NCBI GenBank assembly: GCA_001899305.1
Contig: MKWL01000018.1
Location: forward strand, 62,001-126,000
DNA: 64,000 nt
Direction of reading: 5' to 3'
Source: Thiobacillus sp. 0-1251
GTDB taxonomy: Bacteria > Pseudomonadota > Gammaproteobacteria > Burkholderiales > Thiobacillaceae
Shown here: piece after piece, positions 35,405 to 43,184 of the stretch
Layout of the letters: every line of letters starts with the position of its first letter
Position numbering within the stretch: position 1 is the stretch's first letter
Program-made: the position numbers and the translations under genes
The notes under the pieces: generated by a model
The model's database searches: none
Seen by the model: the letters and a program-made list of their open reading frames with translations, nothing else
Told to the model about the DNA's origin: nothing

Positions 35405-35581
35405 TCATTCCATTTGCAGGGCTTTCGCGGGACACGCCGCAACGACCTGGCGCACCTGTTCTTCGGTGGCGTTCTCGGGTTGGATCACGAACTTGCCGTC
35501 TTCCACTTTGAATACCTGCGGCAGCGTCTTGACGCAATTTCCACTATGGCAGCAGGCTTTTTCATTCCAGACAACTTTCAT
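35405..35581 (-). CDS. Small 4Fe-4S mono-cluster ferredoxin-like protein
   Basis: A 58-residue protein: MKVVWNEKACCHSGNCVKTL, later VVAACPAKALQME. The cysteines (KACCHSGNC and AACPAKAL) match the divergent 4Fe-4S mono-cluster domain (Fer4_19). An AAGGAAAGG ribosome site precedes the ATG at 35581. It is the last gene of the mtoX operon and is followed by a terminator. It may carry electrons for the NDH-2 or another redox step of the operon; the partner is unknown. Confidence 0.8.
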   Translation of the reverse strand: MKVVWNEKACCHSGNCVKTLPQVFKVEDGKFVIQPENATEEQVRQVVAACPAKALQME

Positions 35582-35722
35582 CGTGTCTTCCTTTCCTTGA
35601 TTAACCAGTCGAAAATCTTCATGGACAGTCTTTGCAGACCACGCCGTTATTCTGCGCGTTGGCAGAAAAATTACTATCCGGAGAACTACCTACTCCCGGC
35701 AGGAAATTACCCGCAAATGGCT

Positions 35723-36262
35723 TCAGGCTTCGGGGTCGTACATGTCATGGCGAATGCTGTTTCGGTTGGCGATCAATTCGTCGATGCCGGGTTGGTCGTT
35801 GAGCGCGCGCTTGATGGCGAGCTTGGTCGCTTCGTAGTTGGTGCGATAGAGATCCTTGTGGTCGAGATTGGGATCGGTCGCGCAACGGGGGTCGATCCAC
35901 ACCAGGCTGACGATGCACAGATCGTTGACTTGATCGCGCGGCAGGATGCCTTCGATCACACAGTCCAGAACGGCATCGGCTGTGGCCGCCTGGACCGTGC
36001 CGCCGAACAGGTCGACGTAGGCCATGCTTTTCATGGTGACTTTGGGCACCATCAAGGTGGCGGGGCGCACCTGCTGGTTGCAGGCCCGGATGGCGAACAT
36101 GCGGGTGTGGCCTGCGGTCTGTCCCATCATGTTGGCGAAGGCGTGCCCGACGGGTCCGTCGACGGTGCCGATCAGGATTTCCGGCATGGCGTCGGTGAAC
36201 TGGCCTTCCCGGGCGAGGACGGTGGCTTCGCCTGTTTTGAAAATGATCGTGTTGTGGTCCAT
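35723..36262 (-). CDS. Formaldehyde-activating-enzyme family protein without the catalytic His
   Basis: The 179-residue member of the Fae family is recognisable from EILIGTVDGPVGHAFANMM, RPATLMVPKVTMKS and NYEATKLAIKRALNDQPG. In Fae from methylotrophs the catalytic His lies seven residues before the IG of the first motif (AHIDLIIG); here that position is Met26 (DAMPEILIG). Fae condenses formaldehyde with H4MPT. This paralogue may bind H4MPT or formaldehyde without catalysis or use another residue. Its place in the mtoX operon suits a formaldehyde-handling role. A canonical fae is not in the window. Confidence 0.87.
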   Translation of the reverse strand: MDHNTIIFKTGEATVLAREGQFTDAMPEILIGTVDGPVGHAFANMMGQTAGHTRMFAIRACNQQVRPATLMVPKVTMKSMAYVDLFGGTVQAATADAVLDCVIEGILPRDQVNDLCIVSLVWIDPRCATDPNLDHKDLYRTNYEATKLAIKRALNDQPGIDELIANRNSIRHDMYDPEA

Positions 36263-36279
36263 GTTTTTCCTTTCGATGT

Positions 36280-37602
36280 TCAGTGCAGTTTGATGGTGGG
36301 TTTGTTGGGGGAGTTGATGATGTTGGCGAGGGTGCCGAGTACGGTTTTGAAGAGACCGTTGAGCGCCACCTGATGCATCTTGTGCAGGGACCAGTAGACC
36401 AGGCGTGCCAGCGCGCCTTCGATCATGAGGCTGCCCCCTGTGAGGCCACCCATCAGGTTGCCGACGGTGCTGTAGCGGCCGAGCGCAACGAGCGAACCGT
36501 AGTCCCGATAGACGTATTCAGGCAAGGGCCGGCCGGCGAGGTGCCGTCGGAGCGACTTGACCAGCATCGAGGCTTGCTGGTGCGCGGCTTGCGCGCGCGG
36601 CGGCACATTCTGCGTCTTGCCTGGCATGGGGCAGGCGGCACAGTCGCCGAACGCGAAGATATTGTCGTCGCGGCTGCATTGCAGGGTAGGGCGCACAACC
36701 AACTGGTTGATGCGATTGGTCTCCAGGCCGTCCAGATTGGCCAGGAAATCGGGCGCCTTGATGCCGGCGGACCAGACCATCATGCTGGACGGGATAAACT
36801 TGCCGCTGGCTGTGGAAAACCCTTTCGGGTGGACTTCCACGACCCGTTCGTTGAGATGCACGTCCACGCCGAGTTCGTCCAGCCGCCTGGCGACTGCGGC
36901 GGACAGGCGAGGCGGCAGGCCGGACAGGATGCGATCGGCAGCTTCGACGATGACCAGCTTGACGTGGGTGTCCGGGTCGATTTTTTCCAGGCCGTAGGCC
37001 GAGAGCTCGCGTGTGGTGCCGTGCAGCTCTGCGGCCAGTTCGACCCCGGTGGCGCCGGCGCCGACGATGCCGACCGTCAGCTGTCCGACGGCTACCGGCT
37101 CATGTTGGGTATGCGTGCGCAGGCAGGCATTGATCAGACGATCATGGAATTCGCGCGCCTCGTCCGGCGTGTCCAGCATCAGGCAATGCTCGCCCACACC
37201 CGGTACGGCAAAATCGTTGGCCTGGCTGCCGATGGCGATGACCAGGGTGTCGTAGGGGAAGCTGCGCCTTGGCACGATCTCAATGCCAGCATCATCCAGC
37301 GTAGGGGCGACATGGACCAGCTGCCGGGTGCGATCGAGCCCATCCATGCGCCCGAGCCTGTAGCGGAAATGATGCCAGTGGGCCTGGGCGAGATACTCGA
37401 GCTGGTCCGCGTGGGAATTCAGGCTCCCGGCAGCCACTTCGTAAAGAAGGGGTTTCCAGATATGGGTACGGGCACAGTCGATCAGGGTGACTTCGGCCCG
37501 GCCACGCCGACCCAGGCGATCGCCCAGGCGTGTGGCCAACTCAAGCCCCCCCGCACCGCCGCCTACTACAACGATGCGATGGGGCCTCTGCGGGTCGAGC
37601 AA
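36280..37602 (-). CDS. Type II NADH dehydrogenase-like flavoprotein
   Basis: The 440-residue protein has two dinucleotide sites: RIVVVGGGAGGLELATRLG (FAD) and VGIVGAGATGVELAAEL (NADH). Other NDH-2 motifs are IFAFGDCAACP and PPRAQAAHQQA. The C-terminal amphipathic part probably attaches it to the membrane. The start is a TTG at 37602 with GAGGAGA 7 bp upstream; no better ATG exists. It follows the MauG-like gene by 50 bp and may pass electrons from NADH to quinone during methanethiol and C1 oxidation. Confidence 0.88.
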   Translation of the reverse strand: MLDPQRPHRIVVVGGGAGGLELATRLGDRLGRRGRAEVTLIDCARTHIWKPLLYEVAAGSLNSHADQLEYLAQAHWHHFRYRLGRMDGLDRTRQLVHVAPTLDDAGIEIVPRRSFPYDTLVIAIGSQANDFAVPGVGEHCLMLDTPDEAREFHDRLINACLRTHTQHEPVAVGQLTVGIVGAGATGVELAAELHGTTRELSAYGLEKIDPDTHVKLVIVEAADRILSGLPPRLSAAVARRLDELGVDVHLNERVVEVHPKGFSTASGKFIPSSMMVWSAGIKAPDFLANLDGLETNRINQLVVRPTLQCSRDDNIFAFGDCAACPMPGKTQNVPPRAQAAHQQASMLVKSLRRHLAGRPLPEYVYRDYGSLVALGRYSTVGNLMGGLTGGSLMIEGALARLVYWSLHKMHQVALNGLFKTVLGTLANIINSPNKPTIKLH

Positions 37603-37652
37603 ATGCTTCTCCTCTAGGTTCTCAGGGGTGATGATGCGGAATGACGTCCAAC

Positions 37653-38858
37653 TCAGGGTCGCCTGGCGTTGACCTGACTCATGAATGTATCGCTGGGGTC
37701 ATGGTCCGGGATCGGCAGGTTTTCCGGAGCGAGACGCGCATCGCGTACCAGCGCTGCAACGTTGTCGCCGGTCAGGCTTTTCAGGAATGCGACGAGCGCC
37801 GACTTTTCGTCCGGCGTCAGATTCAGGCGCACGATCAGAGGAGATTTCTCCGGGTTGTCGATCCCGCCCTTGTCGTAGAAATCGACGACTTCCTCCAGTG
37901 TGCGCAATGACCCGTCATGCATATAGGGGGAGGTCAGTTCCACGTTACGCAGGATAGGGGTCTTGTAGGCCCAACTGTCTTTCGGGTTGAACGTGACTTC
38001 GTAGCGCCCTACGTCAGGCATAGGCGGTTCGAACGACTTGAGATGCTGGGCATTCACGTCGACAAATACATTGGGCGCGAGTTGTACGCGATAGGTCGTG
38101 CGCTCGGGGAACATGGTGCGCTCCCAGCCCAGCCCAGTGTTATGGAACTTGTGATCGGTGAACAGCGCGCTTTTCTCGCCTATCGAGTGACAGGCGACGC
38201 AGCGCCCCTTGCCCATGAACACCTGGAAGCCGCGCTGTTCCGTTGCGTTCAGAGCATTCTTCTCGCCGCCGTAGTACCAGCGGTCGAAACGGGAGTTGCC
38301 GGAAACCAGCGTGCGCTCGTAGCTGGCGATGGCCTGGCCGATGCGCTCCGCCGTGACGGGACCATTGAAGGCCGCTTCGAACATGCCCTTGTATTCGGGC
38401 AGTTGGCGCACCTTCTCGACGACATAGCCGATGGCCGGCATGTCCATTTCATTCTTGGTCAGCAGGGGCCCCCAGATCTGGTCTTCCAGATGCGGTTCGC
38501 GTCCTTCAAGGAACAGGCTGCGCTGGTAGCCGACGTTGAACATGGTGGGGGAATTGCGTCGATGGCTGCGGCCCTCCATGCCGATGGCTGCGCCCAGTTC
38601 GTGGGAGGTGAAACCTTGCTCGGGGACATGGCACATGCCGCAGGACATAGTGTTGTTGTGGGAGAGGCGTCGGTCCATGAACAGGCGACGTCCGAGATCG
38701 ATCTTTTCTTGAGTCAGGGGATTGGATGCTGGAATAACGAGGGGCGGCAGACCAAGCGGGATGGGCAGATTGACGGGGGTGTCGGCACGTACGACGGGTG
38801 ATAGCGAGGACAGCACGCTGGCCATCGAGAGCCAGCGCAGGGCACGAATTACTTTCAT
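37653..38858 (-). CDS. MauG/cytochrome c peroxidase-family dihaem protein
   Basis: The 401-residue exported protein (signal ending VVRA) has two haem c motifs, CGMCH and CVACH, plus MHDGSLRTLEEVVDFYDKGG of the CcpA/MauG family. In published mtoX loci a mauG-like gene accompanies methanethiol oxidase and SCO, and is thought to mature the enzyme or deal with the H2O2 it makes. Its start overlaps the sco stop (ATGA), so the two are translated together. Confidence 0.92.
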   Translation of the reverse strand: MKVIRALRWLSMASVLSSLSPVVRADTPVNLPIPLGLPPLVIPASNPLTQEKIDLGRRLFMDRRLSHNNTMSCGMCHVPEQGFTSHELGAAIGMEGRSHRRNSPTMFNVGYQRSLFLEGREPHLEDQIWGPLLTKNEMDMPAIGYVVEKVRQLPEYKGMFEAAFNGPVTAERIGQAIASYERTLVSGNSRFDRWYYGGEKNALNATEQRGFQVFMGKGRCVACHSIGEKSALFTDHKFHNTGLGWERTMFPERTTYRVQLAPNVFVDVNAQHLKSFEPPMPDVGRYEVTFNPKDSWAYKTPILRNVELTSPYMHDGSLRTLEEVVDFYDKGGIDNPEKSPLIVRLNLTPDEKSALVAFLKSLTGDNVAALVRDARLAPENLPIPDHDPSDTFMSQVNARRP

Positions 38859-39616
38859 GGCAGTTTGATACCTTCTTCCATTAACAAAGTGAGGATGTCG
38901 TTGTAGATGACATCGGGTGACAGATAAGCCGTGGTGTAGATCTCCCGGATGACATGATTGCGGTCGATCAGGAAAACTTTCAACACATGGCTCAAGGTAC
39001 TGAGCGGTTTCTTGGTGACAGGATCGACATCGATATAGACGTCCTGGCCGTATGCATCGAGTATCGGGATGAGATCACGGAGCGATGCCGTGGTGAGAAA
39101 GTCCCACGGCACGCCACGATCGGCGTTTCCGCTGTCTCCCGCATAAAGCTTGAGGACTTCCGGCGTATCGCGTTTCGGATCGAAAGACAGGCTGACGAGA
39201 CGGATGCTCCCCTTGAATTCCGGATGCCTTTCCAATCGGTTTTGCAGGTTATGGAATACCAGATACGCGAAAGGACAACCACTCGGATCGGCGCAGCTTG
39301 AGTAGATGAAGGACAACAGCGTGATCTTACCCCCGGTGAAATCGGAAAGTGAGCGCGCCTTGCCGTCGATATCCAGTACCTTGCCATCGGGTGCGGTTTT
39401 GATGTCATAAAGCTTGTAGCTGCCAGGCGGGCTGGGCTTGAAATCCATGACCACGCCAGCTTGTTCGGTGATTTGCTGGGACGGATTGGTGTCGGCAGCG
39501 TTGGCGTTGGCGGTACAGGCACCCGCCAGGGCGAACGTCAGGAGCATGGAAAAAAAACCGCCCCCCCGCAAGGGGGGGCGGAGAGCCCCAACAATGTAAG
39601 CGCTCTGTCTGGACAT
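38855..39616 (-). CDS. SCO1/SenC-family copper protein with unusual metal motif
   Basis: About 253 residues if started at the ATG at 39616, 4 bp after mtoX. A Met at 39547 gives a cleaner signal peptide (MLLTFALAGACTANANA) and is preferred if the hairpin at 39558-39581 is a true terminator. The thioredoxin fold is seen from LLSFIYSSCADPSGCPF to LSHVLKVFLIDRN. The copper cysteines are separated by five residues (CADPSGC) instead of three (CPxxC), a clear departure from the norm. It probably loads copper into MtoX. Confidence 0.85.
   Translation of the reverse strand: MSRQSAYIVGALRPPLRGGGFFSMLLTFALAGACTANANAADTNPSQQITEQAGVVMDFKPSPPGSYKLYDIKTAPDGKVLDIDGKARSLSDFTGGKITLLSFIYSSCADPSGCPFAYLVFHNLQNRLERHPEFKGSIRLVSLSFDPKRDTPEVLKLYAGDSGNADRGVPWDFLTTASLRDLIPILDAYGQDVYIDVDPVTKKPLSTLSHVLKVFLIDRNHVIREIYTTAYLSPDVIYNDILTLLMEEGIKLP
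39558..39581 (-). terminator. Strong intrinsic terminator between mtoX and sco
   Basis: A 10-bp all-GC stem (CCGCCCCCCC with its complement, GCAA loop on the plus strand) is followed on the minus strand by eight T residues. It lies just after mtoX and overlaps the first codons of the longest sco reading frame, implying much more mtoX than sco-mauG mRNA. Confidence 0.8.
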
Positions 39617-39620
39617 CAAA

Positions 39621-41009
39621 TCATTTACCCTTCGGCTCGGTCAGTGCGAGCTTGAGGCTGTCCAGGTCCTGCGATTCGGCAGCGGCCAGCGGCTTCAACT
39701 TGCTCAGGTTGAGCGCCTGGAACTTCATGTGGTGGGCGCGACCGAGCTTTTCCTTGTAGAAGTCGATGGTGAAGACGTGCGAAAGCTTCTTGCCGTTCCA
39801 TTTGTACATCTTCAGGAACTGCTCGTCGTCCTTGCCTTTCTTGTCCCAGTTGCCCAGCAGGGAGGTGGTGTAATACACCCGCTTGCCGTCGAAGGACTGC
39901 GACACCATGTTGACCTGGGAGCCGATTTTTTCCTTGAAGACTTCCTTCGGATGCATCGGATCGTGGAAATCCCAGTAACGGGTCATGCCGTCCATGAAGG
40001 TGTTGACCCACAGGCCCTTGCCGTCGGCCGTGATGGAAATATCCACCGGCAACGGGATATCGGCGGGGTTGCCGATGGTGGCGACGTCATGTGACTGCCA
40101 TTCACCATTTTTATCCTGCTTGATGACATAGAGTTGCGAGGTCAGGGCGGTGGCGGTCACGGCCCAGTTGTCGCCTTTCTTCAAGGACCAACGAATCTCC
40201 AGCGGTGCGCCGGGCACATCGAAGACCTTCATGGGCTCCATGGTTTTCAGATTCCACATCGCCATGGTATTGCCGAAGTGCTTCATGGCGTCAGGGTCCT
40301 TGACCATTTTCCCCAAGTCCATCATGTAGTTGTTCCAGCCTGTGAAGCTGGACGTCAGCAGGACATTCTTCTGGGGGTTGATGCCGATGTCATAGCCATA
40401 GCCGTCCCCCTGCACACCGCCGACCTTGGTGGTGGGCATATCATGCTTCGAAATGAATTTCCCGTCATTGCTGTAGACCGCGATGCCGGTCACGCCGCCA
40501 TGGTCTTTCGCGTTGGACAGGGCCTGGATCATCATGCGGCCGGGCAGCGCATAGAACGTATGGGGACCCACATAGCCGGTCTTCTCGACCAGGTCGGTGA
40601 TGGTCCTGACCAGTTTCGGCTTGCTCGGGTCGGTACCGATGTCGAACACAAACATCTTGTTGCTATCCAGTGCGCCTGCCCACATGTAACGGCGATCGTC
40701 GCTGAAACCCATGTGATGCGCTTCGCCGCGTCCGCCAACGGAGAGCGAATTGATGACCTTGCCGAAGGTTTTGGAACCGGGACGCACGTCCACGGTCACG
40801 AGTTTGTCTGAACCGTCGCCGATGCCTTCGACGCCCAGTGTCCAGACATAGACCAGGTCTTCCTGTCCCTTGATGAGGGGGGTGAAAGGCGAACAGGCAG
40901 TTTCGTCCGCATGCGAGAGGGTCGGCAGGGCGACGACGCCCAACGCCACGGTGGCAGAAACGGCGGCCGCCAGGGCCTTCAGTGAAAAGCGGTTATTACA
41001 TTTGGGCAT
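39621..41009 (-). CDS. mtoX: Methanethiol oxidase (SBP56 family)
   Basis: The 462-residue protein has a signal peptide (LGVVALPTLSHA), so it is periplasmic. It shows the SBP56 seven-blade features: GEAHHMGFSDDRRYMWAGAL, YVGPHTFYALPGRMM, FTGWNNYMMDLGKM, LPVDISITADGKGLWVN and the final GRAHHMKFQALNL. SBP56 with sco and mauG neighbours is the published signature of copper-dependent methanethiol oxidase, which turns CH3SH into formaldehyde, H2S and H2O2. The ATG at 41009 follows GGAGACCGAT. A consensus-like sigma-54 promoter lies about 105 bp upstream. Confidence 0.94.
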   Translation of the reverse strand: MPKCNNRFSLKALAAAVSATVALGVVALPTLSHADETACSPFTPLIKGQEDLVYVWTLGVEGIGDGSDKLVTVDVRPGSKTFGKVINSLSVGGRGEAHHMGFSDDRRYMWAGALDSNKMFVFDIGTDPSKPKLVRTITDLVEKTGYVGPHTFYALPGRMMIQALSNAKDHGGVTGIAVYSNDGKFISKHDMPTTKVGGVQGDGYGYDIGINPQKNVLLTSSFTGWNNYMMDLGKMVKDPDAMKHFGNTMAMWNLKTMEPMKVFDVPGAPLEIRWSLKKGDNWAVTATALTSQLYVIKQDKNGEWQSHDVATIGNPADIPLPVDISITADGKGLWVNTFMDGMTRYWDFHDPMHPKEVFKEKIGSQVNMVSQSFDGKRVYYTTSLLGNWDKKGKDDEQFLKMYKWNGKKLSHVFTIDFYKEKLGRAHHMKFQALNLSKLKPLAAAESQDLDSLKLALTEPKGK

Positions 41010-41112
41010 ATCGGTCTCCTTATCTTTGAACGGACAAACGTACAAGCGCAACGCTCCTGATAAATCCAATAATTCGTTGGGAGGCTAGAGCGAAGTTCGC
41101 GTCTTACGTAAA

Positions 41113-41127
41113 GCAACCCCCGTGCCA
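41113..41127 (-). promoter_or_regulatory. Predicted sigma-54 promoter of the mtoX operon
   Basis: The minus strand reads TGGCACGGGGGTTGC, a full match to TGGCACG-N4-TTGC. It lies about 105 bp upstream of the mtoX ATG and 156 bp from the dyad at 41270-41285. Confidence 0.82.
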
Positions 41128-41145
41128 TGAATTCTTTTATATATA

Positions 41146-41158
41146 AATCAAAAAGTTC
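41146..41158 (+). promoter_or_regulatory. IHF-like site between the mtoX activator site and promoter
   Basis: AATCAAAAAGTTC matches the IHF consensus WATCAANNNNTTR at all but the last position and lies in an AT-rich stretch (41130-41215). DNA bending between activator and promoter is usual for sigma-54 genes. Confidence 0.5.
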
Positions 41159-41269
41159 CGTGCATTTATAAGGGTTTTCCCTTAGTTCTTTTACGTATAA
41201 ATAATTGTCTTTCCGTGTGTGGTTAGGGGTTTACCCTCAGTCGAGGTGTTACGGAGCGACTCGGGACAA

Positions 41270-41304
41270 TGTGACAATTTGTCTCACCTCCAGATCACTA
41301 TAGT
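41270..41304. promoter_or_regulatory. Activator-site block upstream of mtoX, shared with the fds promoter
   Basis: TGTGACAATTTGT (41270-41282) and the following CTCCAGATCACT (41288-41299) recur almost unchanged at 47558-47587 before fdsG. The first part is a dyad with the ACA-N3-TGT core. CACTATAGTG (41296-41305) is itself a palindrome. A partial inverted copy, GAGACAAATTG, is at 41435-41445. Confidence 0.68.
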
Positions 41305-41403
41305 GGTCAACGCATAGCCGGCAACAGATCAATCCCTGCAAATGCCAATGATTTAGTCGCAGGCAGGATGCGATGCCTTCAAGATTCCTGACGCGTTCGA
41401 GCG

Positions 41404-41420
41404 CGAGAATTCAATTCTCG
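41404..41420. promoter_or_regulatory. 17-bp palindrome downstream of the cysB-like gene
   Basis: CGAGAATT-C-AATTCTCG has perfect 8-bp arms. It lies in the 480-bp gap between mtoX and the LysR gene; no T-run follows on either side. It may be a regulator site or a weak terminator. The rest of this gap, apart from the mtoX control elements, holds no gene. Confidence 0.4.
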
Positions 41421-41488
41421 ATTTCTGCCGATTGGAGACAAATTGCTTGTCCGGATAGGCTCATCAAGCCGAAATCCATCGCGTGATA

Positions 41489-42463
41489 TCAATAATTCCG
41501 GATGGCCAAAGTGGCGAACAGCTCGTCCCGCTCGACTGGCGTGCTGACTTTCACGGCTCGATCGACAACTTCACGCGACAGGTGACTGGAAAACGTCCTG
41601 ATGAAATCGTAATGACAGGTGCGCAGGAACAGACCTTTGCGGAAACCGATGCGGGTAATACTGGGTTCGAACAGATGGCTGGCATCCAGAAAACTGAGAT
41701 CGTTATCAAGGCTTTCGTCTTGTGCCATCTCCGCCAGAATACCCACCCCCAGCCCCAGTCGGATGTAGGTCTTGATCACATCTGCATCGGTGGCGGTCAG
41801 CGCTACACGAGGTGCGAGTCCGCGTCGTTGGAAGGCATCGTTGATGTGGGAGCGATCGGTGAAACCGAACACATAAGTCAGAATGGGATATTCCGCCACG
41901 GCCTCCAGCGTTAATGGTTCAACGCTCTCCAGAGCATGTCCTCTGGGTATCACCACGGCGCGATTCCAGCGATAGCAAGGCAGCATGATCAGTTCATCGA
42001 AGAGATGCAGGGATTCCGTGGCAATGGCAAAGTCGATTCCGCCGCTGGCTGCCATTTCCGCGATCTGGGCCGGGCTGCCCTGATGGAGATGTAGGCTCAG
42101 TTCAGGATAGGTACGCCTGAAGGTCCGGATGACAGGGGGCAGCACGTAGCGGGCCTGTGTATGCGTCGTGGCAATAGACAGTTCACCGCCCCCCGGGTCA
42201 CTGAACTCGAGTGAGACGCGACGGATCGCTTCTATGTTGGCAAGCGTGCATTCAGCCAACTCCATGACTGCCCGTCCGGCTGCGGTGCATCCAGTCAGTT
42301 GGCGTCCTGCACGTTCGAATAGCGGCACGCCCAATTCTTCCTCAAGCAAACGGAGTTGTTTGCTCAGACTGGGTTGCGACTTGAACAGCCGTTCAGCAGC
42401 GCTGGTGACATTGAACCCGCTGCGGGCCAGGGCTAGAAGATAGCGTAGCTGCTGTAACTGCAT
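41489..42463 (-). CDS. CysB-like LysR-family regulator
   Basis: The 324-residue protein is exactly CysB length. The N-terminal winged helix starts MQLQQLRYLLALARSGFNVT and has AAERLFKSQPSLSKQLRLLEEELG. The effector domain carries TTHTQARYVLPPVI and GSPAQIAEMAASGGIDFAIATE, as in CysB/Cbl. CysB-type regulators control sulfate or sulfonate assimilation in response to acetylserine or sulfide. It is divergent from the DsrC-like gene and cysI, which it probably controls. Confidence 0.87.
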   Translation of the reverse strand: MQLQQLRYLLALARSGFNVTSAAERLFKSQPSLSKQLRLLEEELGVPLFERAGRQLTGCTAAGRAVMELAECTLANIEAIRRVSLEFSDPGGGELSIATTHTQARYVLPPVIRTFRRTYPELSLHLHQGSPAQIAEMAASGGIDFAIATESLHLFDELIMLPCYRWNRAVVIPRGHALESVEPLTLEAVAEYPILTYVFGFTDRSHINDAFQRRGLAPRVALTATDADVIKTYIRLGLGVGILAEMAQDESLDNDLSFLDASHLFEPSITRIGFRKGLFLRTCHYDFIRTFSSHLSREVVDRAVKVSTPVERDELFATLAIRNY

Positions 42464-42619
42464 GGGGCACTCCTCCGGGTAACGGTGACAAGATAGCGCA
42501 ATTGGCGCCAATCTTCGGTAGCCATAGCTTTCAGCCATGAGACCATGACCAAGCGTGATTTCACAGTGCCGGCGCGGTCCGTTACCTTGCAAACTCGATT
42601 CACTGACAAGGAATGTGCC

Positions 42620-42961
42620 ATGAATATTGCCCTGATCGCACAGCCCGCTGCGGGCGATATTTCCGACTGGTTCGACGCTGATGGCTTCTTTGCCGAACCC
42701 CATCTCTGGGAACCTCAAGTGGCGGTACGCATTGCGTTGGAGGAGGGCATTCCTGTTCTTACCCCCAAGCACTGGGAGGTGATTGATCACGTGCGCAGCC
42801 ACTATTTCGCACTGGGAAGCTTGCCGGTGATGCGCCTGGTCTGCCGTGCTACCGGGCTGGATCGTCACAAGGCCCACAAACTATTCAGCAGTTGCAAGAT
42901 ATTGTGGCGTGTCGCCGGTTTGCCCAATCCTGGAGGCGAGGCCTCTGCCTACATGAACTGA
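42620..42961 (+). CDS. DsrC/TusE-family protein lacking the C-terminal active cysteine
   Basis: The 113-residue protein is recognisable from LTPKHWEVIDHVRSHYFALG and AGLPNPGG. DsrC ends with a conserved Cys after GLPKPTG and TusE also keeps one; here the tail is GLPNPGGEASAYMN with no Cys. DsrC paralogues without these cysteines have been proposed to be regulatory (RspA-type). It lies between the divergent cysB-like gene and cysI. The ATG at 42620 is chosen to give the family length. Confidence 0.82.
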   Translation: MNIALIAQPAAGDISDWFDADGFFAEPHLWEPQVAVRIALEEGIPVLTPKHWEVIDHVRSHYFALGSLPVMRLVCRATGLDRHKAHKLFSSCKILWRVAGLPNPGGEASAYMN

Positions 42962-43184
42962 CGCACCTTCCCTAAGGGCCGCTATACGTCTTCCAGGGGC
43001 CGCGCAGACACGCTTCGACCACATGAAGGCGTTGAGCTGAGCCCCTCGGTAGCCCTACGAACGGCGCGAGTGCTGATGCATATTTACTCAGCCTCACCCA
43101 CGGTCGGCAATCCGTTAACCGGTTGCTGAGTCTGACCGCCGGCCCCCCCGATAAAGAATATCCCGACTCAATCAGAGGTACTCG

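Noticed and set aside
36283-37617. 444-codon plus-strand frame over the NDH-2 gene
   Set aside because: Antisense shadow; NDH-2 motifs lie on the minus strand.
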